Positions 1 to 10,200 of a stretch of DNA of 55,029 nucleotides are shown here, piece after piece (position 1 is the first letter of the stretch; each line of letters opens with the position of its first letter). The translations under genes and the position numbers were made by a program. Source of the DNA: an uncultured bacterium (GTDB lineage: Bacteria; Bacillota; Clostridia; Christensenellales; Pumilibacteraceae); assembly GCA_949744905.1 (NCBI GenBank), contig CATKCE010000060.1:1-55029 (forward strand), written 5' to 3'. The notes beneath the pieces were generated by a model. That model did no database searches, was not told where the DNA came from, and saw only the letters and a program-made list of their open reading frames with translations.

Positions 1-148
1 GGCGGCTTCCCGGCGCCATGAGCACCAGTCGTCCGTCTATTATCCCTATCGGCTCTAACGTCTTTATCCAGACGTCGAAATTCACGGCGCTCACCTCTAT
101 TTCGAGGCAAGTCAGCATTTTATCCCATAATTCTTTCGCGTTGTTCAT
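1..148 (-). CDS. dnaA: DnaA N-terminal domain, partial (chromosomal replication initiator)
   Basis: This gene is not in the ORF track because only 49 codons lie in the window; it runs off the left edge. Reading the minus strand from the ATG at 148 gives a protein starting MNNAKELWDKML, followed by FDVWIKTLEPIG and LVLMAPGSR. This matches DnaA domain I (B. subtilis LWNQALAQIE, FETWMKS, LTITAPNEF), the part that self-associates and recruits helicase-loading partners. A GGGGA Shine-Dalgarno-like sequence lies about 6 bases upstream of the ATG. The gene starts 29 bases after the tetR stop, so it could be cotranscribed with tetR. The AAA+ and DNA-binding domains are outside the window, so a shorter DnaA_N-containing protein cannot be excluded. 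No DnaA-box cluster is visible immediately upstream. Confidence 0.8.
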   Translation of the reverse strand, partial: MNNAKELWDKMLTCLEIEVSAVNFDVWIKTLEPIGIIDGRLVLMAPGSR

Positions 149-177
149 GAATGTCCCCGTAATTCGGCAGAGCCGCG

Positions 178-759
178 TTATTTCCTGTTATCTACCTCGT
201 AAAAATAGAATTTGAGCAAACGTTCCACCATGGCTTGCTTTTCGTCGTGGCTCAGGCGCATTCTCAACACGTCGAACAACGAACCGCAAAATGCCTTGCT
301 GACTATATCCGCAAATTCCTCGTCGCTGGGTTCCGTTGCCGACGGATACAGTTTGCGCCTTATAACACGCGACACCTGCCTTGTGAGGTCTTTATTAAAA
401 TCCTCGTAACGGGTGCCGTCGCAACAATCCATGAGTATCAGGATATCGTCGCCGAAAGCGTCGAAAAACTTCAAAAGCCCGTCGCTGAGTATTGGCATCG
501 TCTGCGACAGCGTAACGGAATCCAACGTTTCCACCTGTTGCAATTCGGACATGAGTTTTGGCAGGGCCTCGTAAGCCGGGCTCACTATTGCGTCCAGCAC
601 GCCGGTCTTTCCGTCGAAATAGCGGTAAAGATTACCCACCGGCACCCCTGCGTTTTCCGCTATGGTACTTATGTTTCCGCCGCGGAACCCGCGCGCGGAA
701 TATTCTTTACGCGCGGCTTCCAATATTCGGACGCGCACGGCTTCTTTTTTGTATTGCAC
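178..759 (-). CDS. TetR/AcrR-family transcriptional regulator
   Basis: A 193-aa TetR-type repressor. Residues about 8-55 form the helix-turn-helix: ILEAARKEYSARGF, then TIAENAGVPVGNLYRYF, the classic recognition helix ending in YRYF. The rest is an alpha-helical ligand-binding and dimerisation region with no recognisable ligand signature. The start is GTG at 759, supported by a perfect AGGAGG eight bases upstream. A promoter (TTGACA-N18-TATATT) lies just before it, overlapping the end of recF, so it can be expressed independently. Its targets are unknown. It sits between recF and dnaA, which is not a usual place for a TetR gene. Autoregulation is a guess from family habit. Confidence 0.9.
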   Translation of the reverse strand: MQYKKEAVRVRILEAARKEYSARGFRGGNISTIAENAGVPVGNLYRYFDGKTGVLDAIVSPAYEALPKLMSELQQVETLDSVTLSQTMPILSDGLLKFFDAFGDDILILMDCCDGTRYEDFNKDLTRQVSRVIRRKLYPSATEPSDEEFADIVSKAFCGSLFDVLRMRLSHDEKQAMVERLLKFYFYEVDNRK

Positions 760-787
760 TCCGATTTCCTCCTTTTGCGTATTTTAT

Positions 788-817
788 AATATAACACGGA
801 TCAGGCTTTGTTGTCAA
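788..817 (-). promoter_or_regulatory. Promoter of tetR
   Basis: On the minus strand, TTGACA (812-817) is separated by 18 bases from TATATT (788-793). The -35 box lies inside the final codons of recF. The predicted transcript has a short leader carrying the AGGAGG site of tetR. Confidence 0.65.
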
Positions 818-1901
818 CCGACACAGCCCCGCCCTTTACCGAATACAATGCAAATTCACCCAAAGCAGACGCGATCTCGGCAGGCAGATGCGTGCACGTG
901 ATTATCGTCTGGTAGTTCTTACTGCGTTCTATAAGTTTACGCTGGCGGTAAGGATCAAGCTCGCTCAAAACGTCGTCCAATAAAAGCGCGGGATATTCTC
1001 CGCTTTGCGCGCGGTGGAGTTCCATTTCCGAGAGTTTCAGGCTGAGCGCCGCCGTACGCTGTTGTCCCTGCGAGCCGTAAGCGCGCACGTCTGTATCCCC
1101 CACTTTAACGGCAATATCGTCCTTTTGCACGCCGCACGACGTAAAGCACAAAGCTTTGTCGCGCTCGCGGTTGCGAAACAGTTCGCAAGCAAAGTTCTTT
1201 TCTATCTCGGCCTGATCTGCGCCCTCGAATCCCTCGTATTCAAGCTTTAAGCTCTCTTTTCCGTCCGAAAGATATTCGTGGGCCTCCCTGGCGAATCCGC
1301 CGAGACGTTCCACGTACCCGCGCCGAGTCTTAACTATCTTTGCGCCCTCTCCGGCAAGTTGCGCGTCCCACACGTCCAAAACGTCGTCGGTCGCCTTTCC
1401 GCTTTTTAGCAGGCGATTGCGTTGCGCCAATATCTTGTTGTAGCGTCCAAGCAAATAAAAGTACGCTTTGCTCATACGGCACAGCGCTATGTCCATAAAA
1501 CGACGACGGTCACCCGGCGCGTCCTTAATTATCCTCATTTCGTCGGGCGAAAAATACACCGCGGCAACTACGCCCATCAGTTCGCCCATGCGCGTAATAG
1601 GCATGCCGTTTATCGCCACCCGCTTATTTTCGTTGCGGTCGAGAAGTATTTCGACGGTATTTTCGCCGCCGCGGTCGAGTTGCGTGAGCTTTATCCTCCC
1701 GCGGTCACACCCTTTGCGTATGAGTTCTTTATCGCGCGGAGTGCGCGGCGAACGCCCCACGCTCCCAAAGTAAATCGCTTCCAACAAATTGGTCTTGCCC
1801 TGCGCATTGTCGCCGCACAACACGTTTATACCGTCGCAAAAATCTACGCGCGCCTGCGCGTAGTTGCGATAATCGTACAGTTCGGCTCTTTTTACTATCA
1901 T
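801..1901 (-). CDS. recF: DNA replication and repair protein RecF
   Basis: A 366-aa SMC-like ATPase that loads RecA onto gapped DNA with RecO and RecR. The Walker A motif GDNAQGKTN lies near the N terminus after the typical opening IVKRAELYDYRNY. The ABC signature region SQGQQRTAALSLKLSE and the Walker B and D-loop LLLDDVLSELDPYRQ are all present near the C terminus. Length agrees with the usual 360-370 aa. The ORF track starts 20 codons earlier at a GTG (1961), but the family start is the ATG at 1901, and the extra residues have no homology pattern. A promoter with TATAAT lies upstream of 1961. recF normally follows dnaA and dnaN; here it precedes tetR and dnaA, with no dnaN in view. Confidence 0.95.
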   Translation of the reverse strand: MIVKRAELYDYRNYAQARVDFCDGINVLCGDNAQGKTNLLEAIYFGSVGRSPRTPRDKELIRKGCDRGRIKLTQLDRGGENTVEILLDRNENKRVAINGMPITRMGELMGVVAAVYFSPDEMRIIKDAPGDRRRFMDIALCRMSKAYFYLLGRYNKILAQRNRLLKSGKATDDVLDVWDAQLAGEGAKIVKTRRGYVERLGGFAREAHEYLSDGKESLKLEYEGFEGADQAEIEKNFACELFRNRERDKALCFTSCGVQKDDIAVKVGDTDVRAYGSQGQQRTAALSLKLSEMELHRAQSGEYPALLLDDVLSELDPYRQRKLIERSKNYQTIITCTHLPAEIASALGEFALYSVKGGAVSVDNKA

Positions 1902-1985
1902 ACGTACAGCTTTACTCCGATAGGCACCGTTTAAGCGGGCAATATCCCGGACCAAACGCACAAAGCGCGCCGTGCCTATACGCGT

Positions 1986-2014
1986 ATTATATCACGGATT
2001 TACCGAAAACGCAA
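1986..2014 (-). promoter_or_regulatory. Promoter of recF
   Basis: TTGCGT (2009-2014), 17-base spacer, extended -10 TGATATAAT with TATAAT at 1986-1991, all on the minus strand. It lies at the very end of the upstream 1223-aa gene, overlapping its last codons, so recF has its own transcription start. Confidence 0.75.
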
Positions 2015-5000
2015 TCCGTCCGAAAGCCTTTTGCGCATCGCGCGCGTCTGTAAATTCGGCTCCGCGGTAAGAATCCAACGCGTCGGCGCATTCCGCTATC
2101 TGCGCGTCGATGTCTCCCGCGTTTATATTTGCAAGTTCCATAAGAGCGTTCTGCGCTCTTTCGTTCATGGAATTTATACGGTAATACACGATTGAGTAAC
2201 CGCCGTCGCCGTTCTGCTCGAACAGCAAAGTAACATACATGGTGTTTTGCGGAATTACGCCTGCAAGCTGCGACGCGCCGGCTATATCGCCGAGTTGCAT
2301 GCCGAACGTAAATTCAACAAATTTTCTTCCTCCGTCGTTAATAGGCTCACCGAAAAATCCGTTGATAAAGTCCGCGCGCGATCCCAATCCGTACGGCAGG
2401 ATATTGAGTTGCTCCAAAACAAATTTGTTGTTTCCTTCTTTGTTGATCACCGGCTGGGTATGATATATTGTCACGCCACTTTGTTTTATATCGAAACCGT
2501 TGACAAGACCGTATCCGAAGGCGTAATCGTCCATAGACAAAGTTACTCCCGACACGATGTTTCCCGATATTTCGGGGTCGCCCTGACCGAGATCATGTAC
2601 GATTATGTCGTTCGGGTAAAAATTGTATTCCGAATCTTCTTCGCCGGTACGGCTTACAAGCCCCTGTAAAGCGGCTTTTATATCCTCGGCGGTAGCCTCG
2701 CTGTCCTCTCCGAGAAGCGAACTCTTCATATAATCGTAGATCGAGACGAGCCGCACGCCGCCGTTTTCAAATTCGATGCTTCCGCCGAGCGAATCTGTGA
2801 GCGACGCAAAGCTGTCGTATATGACCGCGCCTATATCGTGCGCGCGAAGTTCAATATCGAGCGCCCCGCCGTCTCCGCCAATACTCTTTACTATTTTCAT
2901 AGCGGCGGCAAAAGTTGCAGAGGACATCTCGTTAATAGTAACGTCGGTATCGTAAAAAGCGGTGTATCCCGCAGGCGGTTCGCCCTCTCCTTCAAACACC
3001 GTGCCTACGCTCTTATCGTACCAGCGCACTCTTCCCGTGTCAACCGTCGCGCGCAAATACAGCTTGTCGGCGGGCAACAGATTGGCACCGGAAGTATTTT
3101 CGCCCACAAGCGACGCCGCGTTTATCTCTATGGTTATTATGAGTTTAGCGCTTCCTCCAAAAGTCTCTATCTTCATTCCACGCACGTTCATAAGGTCTTT
3201 GTATATGCCCTGCTCTTTACCCATCTGCTCTATCATCAGCGCGCCGAGATGCTCGGTGCGGAACAACGGACGCAACTCGTTTATAGAACGGTTGTCGCGA
3301 TAAAGCGTATCGAAGTCAAAATTCTCAGCGCTGAAACTGCCCAGCATGCCGCCGTCGCCGAACAAAGAGTCGAAATTATCCGCGCGGAATTCCTCTTTCA
3401 CATAATAACTGTCAAGTACGGAATCAAGCGAATCGGCATACGAATCCGCTATGCCGCTCCCTTCAAAGTAGCTGTCCTCGAAGTCGGCGTCGTTCACTCT
3501 GTCCACCGCGGTAAGAACGTCTTTTATCTCGTCGGCGGTAACGTCGTCCTCTTTGAACATAATGTCTTTTACGGTAGAGAACACGTCGGGCAAACGTATC
3601 GCCTCGGGCAGATTTTCCGAAGTCGCCGAGCTGTCTATCTTGGAAGAACACAACTCTACGGAAAGCACGTCGTTCATGGACGCTATAACGTCGCGTATGG
3701 GTTTTTCGACCTGCGCGAGCAAAGACGCGGCGTCGAAGTCGTCCGCAAAACACGCTATAGTCTTTAATATGGTGTCGGTCTTTTCCTTGGTGATGCCGTT
3801 ATAACGCAAAGCGCCTTTGATATAAGGAAAACTTTCCTCCCCCGGCGTTATATCCACGTTAAAAGTTATCACGGCTTTTTCGCCCACAAGTCCCGATATC
3901 ATGGAGGCCACGCCGCCATCTGGGAGCAGAGATGTCACGTTTACCGACATAGCCGCTTCCATCATATTGTGCACCGTACCGTCAACCACCGTTATATACG
4001 TGTACACATATTCCAAAGACGGCTTTATTTCCGCCAGACTTCCCTCTCCCGTCATTTTGTCTATTTGCGTGGAAAGTATCGCGCCCAGCATGCGGCTGTT
4101 TATCCTCACCCGCATTTCGTCTTCTTTAAGAAGCGAATTGAGTTTGGAGGCGTCGAACAATTCGAGCAGTTCGTCCTTTTTGTCTCCGCCGCTTCCGTCG
4201 CCGCCCAGTCCGAACAGTTCCATAAGATATTCAAACGTAACGTCGTTTGTCGGGTCGTCGTCGTCTTTACGCAGATCCAGCATGTACTTGCGCGCAAGCT
4301 CGCTCATAAATTCTTCGCGATAATCAATCCAGGTATAACCCGACGCGGGAGGAGTTTTTACGTATACCACCTTATCGGTCGCATCTTCGCGGTACTGATG
4401 CATAAAGTCGTATTCCGGCATTATCGCGTCGTCCGCCTCGGACGCCACCACGCCCGCAAGAGTGGAAATAACGTCGGGCGCGTGCAACTGTTTATCCTCG
4501 GGTTTGAGCGTTCCGTCCCCGTTTTTATTGAGTCCGCCCAGCTCTATTACCGTTTCGAACGCGTCGAAATATACCGTGCCGTTTTTTGCTTCGTCAAGCG
4601 GGAAAACGTCGTTGACGGTCTCTATAACGCCGCCCACGGTATCGGCAACGACCGAGGCTATCTTGCCTTTAATGTCTAACTTCGAGCCCGCGATCGACGA
4701 TATTCCCTCTATCAGTTTATACGCGCGGTCCATCTTTTTGCCGCTCATGCCGTTTATATAAAGATTGTGTTCGATAGCAGCGCCCGTTTCCACAGGCACT
4801 ACAACCGTCGCGTACAAACGCTTGGGCAAAAACATTGCGGTTATCCAGCTCAAACTGAAACCCGTGCTCTCTTTGATATAATTGTTTACAGCCTTGCGCG
4901 CGTTTAACGAAACCGTTGCAGTTACGGTTTTTACCGAGGCGTCTACGCCGTACAGCAGTCCCCGCGTCTCGCCGAATATCATCTGCTCGAATACCGCGAC

Positions 5001-5663
5001 GTCGCTCAGCTTTTTTATGCCGAATTCGTCGAGCCGCGACGTAATGTCAAACGCTTCGCCCACGGTATCCATAGACGCGTTTACGGCTGCGGCAAGCATC
5101 TTATCGGTCACTTTCAAAACGTAATCGGTATCGTGTTTGCTTTCGTCGTACGCCAAAAGCCTTTGCATATCCATATTTTCGCGCACAAAAAGGTCGCCCA
5201 CAACGTTGACGAGTCCGTCCGCGTTTATTCCCGCTTTTAGTTCCGACGCGGTACGCGCGAGATAATTGTCTATCGGATCCGCGCTTTCGCCGTCATCGTT
5301 TATTATGGACGAAATCAAATCGTCCACTCCGAAGTCCACGTCGCTTTTAAGAAAAAGCTGGTTTTTCAGACTGATATCGAACTGGGCGTAATCGCTGTCG
5401 GAATAACCGTTGGTAACTATTTTATCGGCGCTTGCCGAACGCAGGTCTCCGAGCACTCCGAAACAGTCCGCAAGCCCCATATCCAGATACTTTTTCGCAA
5501 AATAGTCTCCGGCGAAATATGCCCCCGCGCCCAGTACAACAATAAAAACCAACAGAGAAATAAGGCAGTTACGGCAACCGTGACGCTTCTTTTTTATCGG
5601 TTTTCCTTTATTGTTCTTATTGTCCGAGCTCTTGACATTGCTCTCAACTATGCGTTTCGCCAT
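1992..5663 (-). CDS. Large membrane-anchored extracytoplasmic protein of unknown function
   Basis: A 1223-aa protein I do not recognise. The N terminus is a basic cytoplasmic tail (GKPIKKKRHG) followed by one membrane segment at about residues 33-52 (LISLLVFIVVLGAGAYFAG). This suggests an N-in, C-out single-pass topology with more than 1150 residues outside. The remainder is acidic, rich in Asp, Ser and Ala. It contains repeated amphipathic stretches mentioning DVFSTVKDIMF-like helices alternating with beta-rich pieces, reminiscent of long lipid-transfer or AsmA-like bridging proteins, but no motif proves that. The ATG at 5663 has a weak GAGG site and a good upstream promoter. It is transcribed alone, ending at the recF promoter. 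There is no sortase or lipobox motif. Confidence 0.85.
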   Translation of the reverse strand: MAKRIVESNVKSSDNKNNKGKPIKKKRHGCRNCLISLLVFIVVLGAGAYFAGDYFAKKYLDMGLADCFGVLGDLRSASADKIVTNGYSDSDYAQFDISLKNQLFLKSDVDFGVDDLISSIINDDGESADPIDNYLARTASELKAGINADGLVNVVGDLFVRENMDMQRLLAYDESKHDTDYVLKVTDKMLAAAVNASMDTVGEAFDITSRLDEFGIKKLSDVAVFEQMIFGETRGLLYGVDASVKTVTATVSLNARKAVNNYIKESTGFSLSWITAMFLPKRLYATVVVPVETGAAIEHNLYINGMSGKKMDRAYKLIEGISSIAGSKLDIKGKIASVVADTVGGVIETVNDVFPLDEAKNGTVYFDAFETVIELGGLNKNGDGTLKPEDKQLHAPDVISTLAGVVASEADDAIMPEYDFMHQYREDATDKVVYVKTPPASGYTWIDYREEFMSELARKYMLDLRKDDDDPTNDVTFEYLMELFGLGGDGSGGDKKDELLELFDASKLNSLLKEDEMRVRINSRMLGAILSTQIDKMTGEGSLAEIKPSLEYVYTYITVVDGTVHNMMEAAMSVNVTSLLPDGGVASMISGLVGEKAVITFNVDITPGEESFPYIKGALRYNGITKEKTDTILKTIACFADDFDAASLLAQVEKPIRDVIASMNDVLSVELCSSKIDSSATSENLPEAIRLPDVFSTVKDIMFKEDDVTADEIKDVLTAVDRVNDADFEDSYFEGSGIADSYADSLDSVLDSYYVKEEFRADNFDSLFGDGGMLGSFSAENFDFDTLYRDNRSINELRPLFRTEHLGALMIEQMGKEQGIYKDLMNVRGMKIETFGGSAKLIITIEINAASLVGENTSGANLLPADKLYLRATVDTGRVRWYDKSVGTVFEGEGEPPAGYTAFYDTDVTINEMSSATFAAAMKIVKSIGGDGGALDIELRAHDIGAVIYDSFASLTDSLGGSIEFENGGVRLVSIYDYMKSSLLGEDSEATAEDIKAALQGLVSRTGEEDSEYNFYPNDIIVHDLGQGDPEISGNIVSGVTLSMDDYAFGYGLVNGFDIKQSGVTIYHTQPVINKEGNNKFVLEQLNILPYGLGSRADFINGFFGEPINDGGRKFVEFTFGMQLGDIAGASQLAGVIPQNTMYVTLLFEQNGDGGYSIVYYRINSMNERAQNALMELANINAGDIDAQIAECADALDSYRGAEFTDARDAQKAFGRIAFSVNP

Positions 5664-5711
5664 GCAAAAAACCTCGCTTATATTTTATGTCCCATTTTCG
5701 CTTACTAATAC

Positions 5712-5740
5712 ATTTTACACTGCTCCGACGATTCCGTCAA
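5712..5740 (-). promoter_or_regulatory. Promoter of the 1223-aa membrane protein gene
   Basis: On the minus strand, TTGACG (5735-5740), 17-base spacer, TAAAAT (5712-5717). The start codon is about 50 bases downstream. Confidence 0.75.
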
Positions 5741-5761
5741 CATATACTCCATTAGATTTTA

Positions 5762-5796
5762 ATTAAAAAGGAAGCCTCCGCATTACGGAGACTTCC
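5762..5796 (-). terminator. Rho-independent terminator after the surface-protein operon
   Basis: Arms GGAAG-CTCCG and CGGAG-CTTCC (5770-5780 and 5786-5796) form a 10-bp stem with one internal A/C mismatch and a five-base loop. On the minus strand it is followed by TTTTT and AT-rich sequence. It ends the transcript of the 474-aa gene. Confidence 0.85.
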
Positions 5797-5819
5797 CGAT
5801 GACCGTTTATATCAAGCCT

Positions 5820-7244
5820 TTACTCCGAGGCTCCGCTTTCAAAAGACGTTGCAGCAGCCTCCGCTCCGGACACGTTGTTATCACGCTCCGCTCCGTCCGT
5901 CTTGCTTCCCGCGCGCCACTTTGCTGCGGTATTTTCGGTAACGCGTATCAAACCCCTCCTTATAAGAGTTTCGGTAGACGTAAACGGTACCGCGTAATTT
6001 TCCTGCTTTGCCTCGGTCTTTCCGAGTCCGCGGGCGGAAAACACCTTGTCTATAAGTTGCACAGCGTAATTGAGCCTCCGGTCGTTTTTGATACGGTATT
6101 TAAGCGGCGTTTTACTGCGCGCTCCGGCTCGCTCCACCTTGTACTTCGTTCCGTCGAATCCGGCGGGATCGGCCGCAAGAAACAGTCCCAGCGTTTTGCC
6201 GCTCACCTTAAACATCGCAAGGGTATCGCGCCCGACTCTGAATGCCTCGTGCTTCCAGGAATCGGCGCAAGTCACGTCGCTGTACGACATGATATGGTTT
6301 TTGAGTTTTGAATACCGCGCTTTAAGGGCATCGTCCGACTGGATGATACGCGCCGTAAAACTGCGGTTGTACGATATGCCCTTCGCCGCCGCCACAGCGT
6401 CTTCCTTAGCCGTTTCGGACACGTTGCCCGACACTTTGACGAGCCGCCGTTTTATAAGAGCTTCCGTAGACTTATAAGGCAGAGTGTAATCGGCGGGAAA
6501 AAACGCCAGACTCCTTTCCAACTTAAAACCTTCCATAACGATGTCTATAAGTTCTTTGGCGTAACTCGTCTTGCGGTCGGAAGTTATGCGGTACATGCAG
6601 GGCAAAGTGTTTTTCCGCTTCGCCCCCGAAACGTCGCGCACCTTGTACTTGGTGTTATCGAACATCGCGGGATCGGTCGCAAGAGACAGGCACAGCGTTT
6701 TGCCGCGCACGGTAAATCCGGCTATACTGCGTCTGCCCGCTCTGAACAACTCTCTGCGCCAACTTATATTCGGACGCACGCCTCCGTACGCGAGAATATA
6801 ATTTTTGAGTTCCGAATAACGCGCTTTCAAGTCGTTGTCGCCTTGAATGATACGCGCCTGAAAACTGCGGTCGTAACGCACCACGTTTCCCGCCTCGTTT
6901 ACTTCCACTTCAAGACTTTCTTCCTCGGATTCGTCGGATAATTCTTCCGTTTCGGTTTCGTCGTCCGATTCGGTTTCCTCGTCGTCGTCATCTTTTACGG
7001 CAAACAAAACTTTCGTTTCCGGCAGATCGTCCAATTGTCCGGCATTCATCTGTTGCAATCTTTTTATAAGAGCGTTGCGCTGCTGTTGCAAAGTATCGGT
7101 CTGCATGGTGCGCACTCCGCGTTTATGAAGAAGATATCCCAGATAGATCACCGCTCCGACAGCCGCCGCCAAAACGAGCGACACCGCCGTTATTCCAACT
7201 ATCTGACCGGGAGAAAATATGCTTGCCGAAATCAGCGTTTTCAT
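5820..7244 (-). CDS. Membrane protein with acidic linker and two copies of a ~150-aa domain
   Basis: A 474-aa protein of unknown function. One membrane segment lies at about residues 15-40, followed by HKRGVR, which by the positive-inside rule puts the C-terminal bulk in the cytoplasm. Next come a short helical stretch (about 48-70), a very acidic linker (about 84-115), and two copies of a roughly 150-aa domain (about 124-275 and 295-445). Each copy opens with Y(D/N)RSF.ARIIQ, continues with LKARYS.LKN and a GKTL.L.LA.DPA.FD core, and ends with STE.LI.R.L..V. Its ATG overlaps the stop of the giant upstream gene by four bases (ATGA), indicating translational coupling and probably a shared task at the cell surface. 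A terminator follows the gene. Confidence 0.85.
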   Translation of the reverse strand: MKTLISASIFSPGQIVGITAVSLVLAAAVGAVIYLGYLLHKRGVRTMQTDTLQQQRNALIKRLQQMNAGQLDDLPETKVLFAVKDDDDEETESDDETETEELSDESEEESLEVEVNEAGNVVRYDRSFQARIIQGDNDLKARYSELKNYILAYGGVRPNISWRRELFRAGRRSIAGFTVRGKTLCLSLATDPAMFDNTKYKVRDVSGAKRKNTLPCMYRITSDRKTSYAKELIDIVMEGFKLERSLAFFPADYTLPYKSTEALIKRRLVKVSGNVSETAKEDAVAAAKGISYNRSFTARIIQSDDALKARYSKLKNHIMSYSDVTCADSWKHEAFRVGRDTLAMFKVSGKTLGLFLAADPAGFDGTKYKVERAGARSKTPLKYRIKNDRRLNYAVQLIDKVFSARGLGKTEAKQENYAVPFTSTETLIRRGLIRVTENTAAKWRAGSKTDGAERDNNVSGAEAAATSFESGASE

Positions 7245-10200
7245 ACCTCAGCCCCCTTATCGTTATATGCGCCCGCCGACGCTTCCAAGCGTTTCTTTTT
7301 GCGGTACTGCACAAACATCACCGCCGCAGCAGCCGACGCGACCGCCGCCGCTCCGCCTACCGAGCCCATGACTATACCGAATACGGTGTTCACTCCCACT
7401 ACTTTCCACTTAAACGTCACCGGATCGGTAGAGCCGTCCGCCCATTCGTAATTGTCGGGATCGAGCAGGCTCACAGTCGCGCTAAACGTTCCGCCGTAGC
7501 CCGAACGGTTGCCCTCTATCCGCATGACGTCGCCGTCGAAACCTTCGGGGAAATATTCCAGCACCTTTCCGTTCACCATAAGCAGACTGTCGTTATGCAC
7601 GGGTTTATCCAGCTTTTTGCGTGCGACCGTCCACGTGAGCACCGCGTCGCCGTTTTCGTCGGTAGTCGCGCCCGCCCAGCTGTAATTCGTTTTGTCTCTC
7701 AATACGAGTTTTACGGTGTACGTGCCCGCGTTTACCGCATGCACCTCCAAAGAGTTGCCGTTAAGATTGGATACTCCGTCGTAAAGTATCTGCATTATAG
7801 ACGCGTCGAAGCCGTTTACAAAGGCTTTAAGCGTTTCGCCGGTGAACACGTCGTTGCGTCCGTCGCCGGAGGTGATTATACCGAGCGTCGGCGCCGCGTA
7901 CTCTTTTTGCAATATCGAGAAAGACGCGGCTCCGGTTGCTCCCGAGAAATTCGCGGTGGCGGGTATAGTCACCGTCACGGTGTAAACTCCCGCCGACGAG
8001 GGGATACCGTCCACTACCGCGCCGTTACGGTAATACGTAAACACGTATGTCGACGGGTCGCACGGGAACAAGGTTTCGACAACAGGAGAATTTTTACCGC
8101 GGTCGTACTCTCCGTATATCCAGTTTGCCACCGACAATCCGTTAACTATGTTTGTGCCCGGAGTTACGGCAAACGTAAAACTGCGTTCCGCGCCTTCTAC
8201 AAGTTCCCAACGATTGTTCGCGGCGTCTTTTATTCGTATGGTAACCGTATATTCGCCGACGTCCACCGCGTCGCCGATCCATCCGGGCGTGACCGTAAAC
8301 TCACTGTCGTCGTAACCGCCGTAATCTATCGTCGGCGCGTTGTGCGCTTTACCGTCGTAAACTACGTCTGATAATTTTATGTCCGAGTAACTGTATATCC
8401 GCTTTGTTACGGTAAACGCGTAATCGGCTCTGCCGGTGAGCGTATAATTGCCGCTGTTTGCGCCCGTCAGCGACACCGAAACATTGTACTCTCCCGCATT
8501 GCCCGGCATTGCGGAAAGAGCGGCTCCGGCCTGAGTAGTGTAAGAGTATTTCAGCATATCCAAAACGTTTTGGTCGCTAACCGTGATTTGTCCTCCGCCG
8601 GTAACGTCGTAAAGAACGATAACGCGCGCCGCCGCGACCGAGCCGTATTGTCCGCCGCCCTCGAATCCGCCTATACGAAGTAAGCGCGGCGACACGGTAT
8701 ATATGCCGGTAGTAAACGTGACTATATAATTGCCGTTGCCGGATACCGCGGTGATAGAATAGCTCCCCGCGTCAAGCGTCTGTCCGTCGAACGCTCCGCT
8801 AAGCCCCAAAGTAATCTTCAACGACTCTTTGTCTATTCCCACAGGCACGCTGACGGCAATGTCGGAAAGGTCGGCAGCCGCCGTAAACGGCGATACGCTG
8901 TACGGCTTGCCGCCGCCCGATACCGTGACTTCTATCGACTTTCTGTTTACGGTAAACGTGCCGGTACGCGACACGATTACGTAATTCGGAACGCTCACGC
9001 CGATCACCGCGCCGTCTTTCATAATAAGCTCGATCGCATGCGATCCCGCGGAAAGCGTATCGTCTATTTTAAGAGTGTAACCCACCTTGCTGTAGTCGTC
9101 CGGCTCGGGACGCGTGTTTATCTCGGCGCCCACCCATCCTTCGTAATTATATGTAAGCGTCTTTCCTTCCGGCTCGCCGTAAGTCATAGTTCCGCCAACC
9201 GTTACGTACAGCGTCGCGGGGTCGACCGTTACCGTAGAGTACGCGGTATCGCCGGTGTAGTTTCCTAGCGGGTCGTCCGAGCTCACCGCTTTTACCCAAT
9301 AAGTTCCGGCGCCGACCACGCCGTCTGTCCAGCCGTCTGCATGATCGCCGGGATCTCCTCCCGCTACAGCCGGCCGATACGAATAAGCGATATACGCGCC
9401 GAAGCGAGCGTCGCCCGAACGCTTGGGAGTCTCGCCGTGCGTTATACGCTGCGCAACAAGCCCGCTTATAGCCGCGACGCCTTTGTTTACCGTCCACACG
9501 GCTTCGTAAGCGTCGCCTGCCGCGGTAACACCGTCCGGCAGGTCCGAAGTATCCCAAACGTAGTTTGCGGATACCAGACTGTATCTTATCGTCTTGTTTC
9601 CTGCGCCGACCGTACCGAGTTGCACGCCGCCCAGCACAGGCAGAGTCGCCGAGCCGTCCATTGCGACGGAGATAACTGCGGTATCGACTTTTATCGTAAG
9701 AGTAAGAGCGTTGCCGTTATATGTGTCGTTTTGTTCCGCGCCGGAAGACGTAAGCGTAAACGTAGGAACTTTTACCGACGCCGGCAAAATCTTAAACACT
9801 CTGTACGCGCTCTGGTTGGTATCGGCGTACAACGCGCGCACTATATACACGCCCGCGTCTGTCTCGCCGTTTATTGCAACGTTGAAAGCGCCCGCTCCGA
9901 GTTCGAGCAATACCGAGCCTGCGTTCACATTGGTAAACTGCATGTATTCCGACGGTATCTCGTCGCCATACCCGTATGCGTAAACGCGCGCGTACGAAAT
10001 CGATATTCCGCCCGAACCGCCGTCCACCGAATACACCGGAGCATTCACCTCCTGCTTATACGTCCAACCCTCGATAGACAACATTATATTGACCGAATCG
10101 GTGGTGACCACAAGCACCAGCGTCACGCTTGCTCCCGAACCGTTAACGTTGCTCAACGTATAGTTTTTGGCCGCGTCGGAGTTGAGCTGTACGGTAGTGT

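Noticed and set aside
7223-8371. 382-aa plus-strand ORF spanning the end of the giant gene
   Set aside because: Complementary to the coupled giant and 474-aa genes, which have strong coding evidence; composition is that of a reverse-strand shadow.
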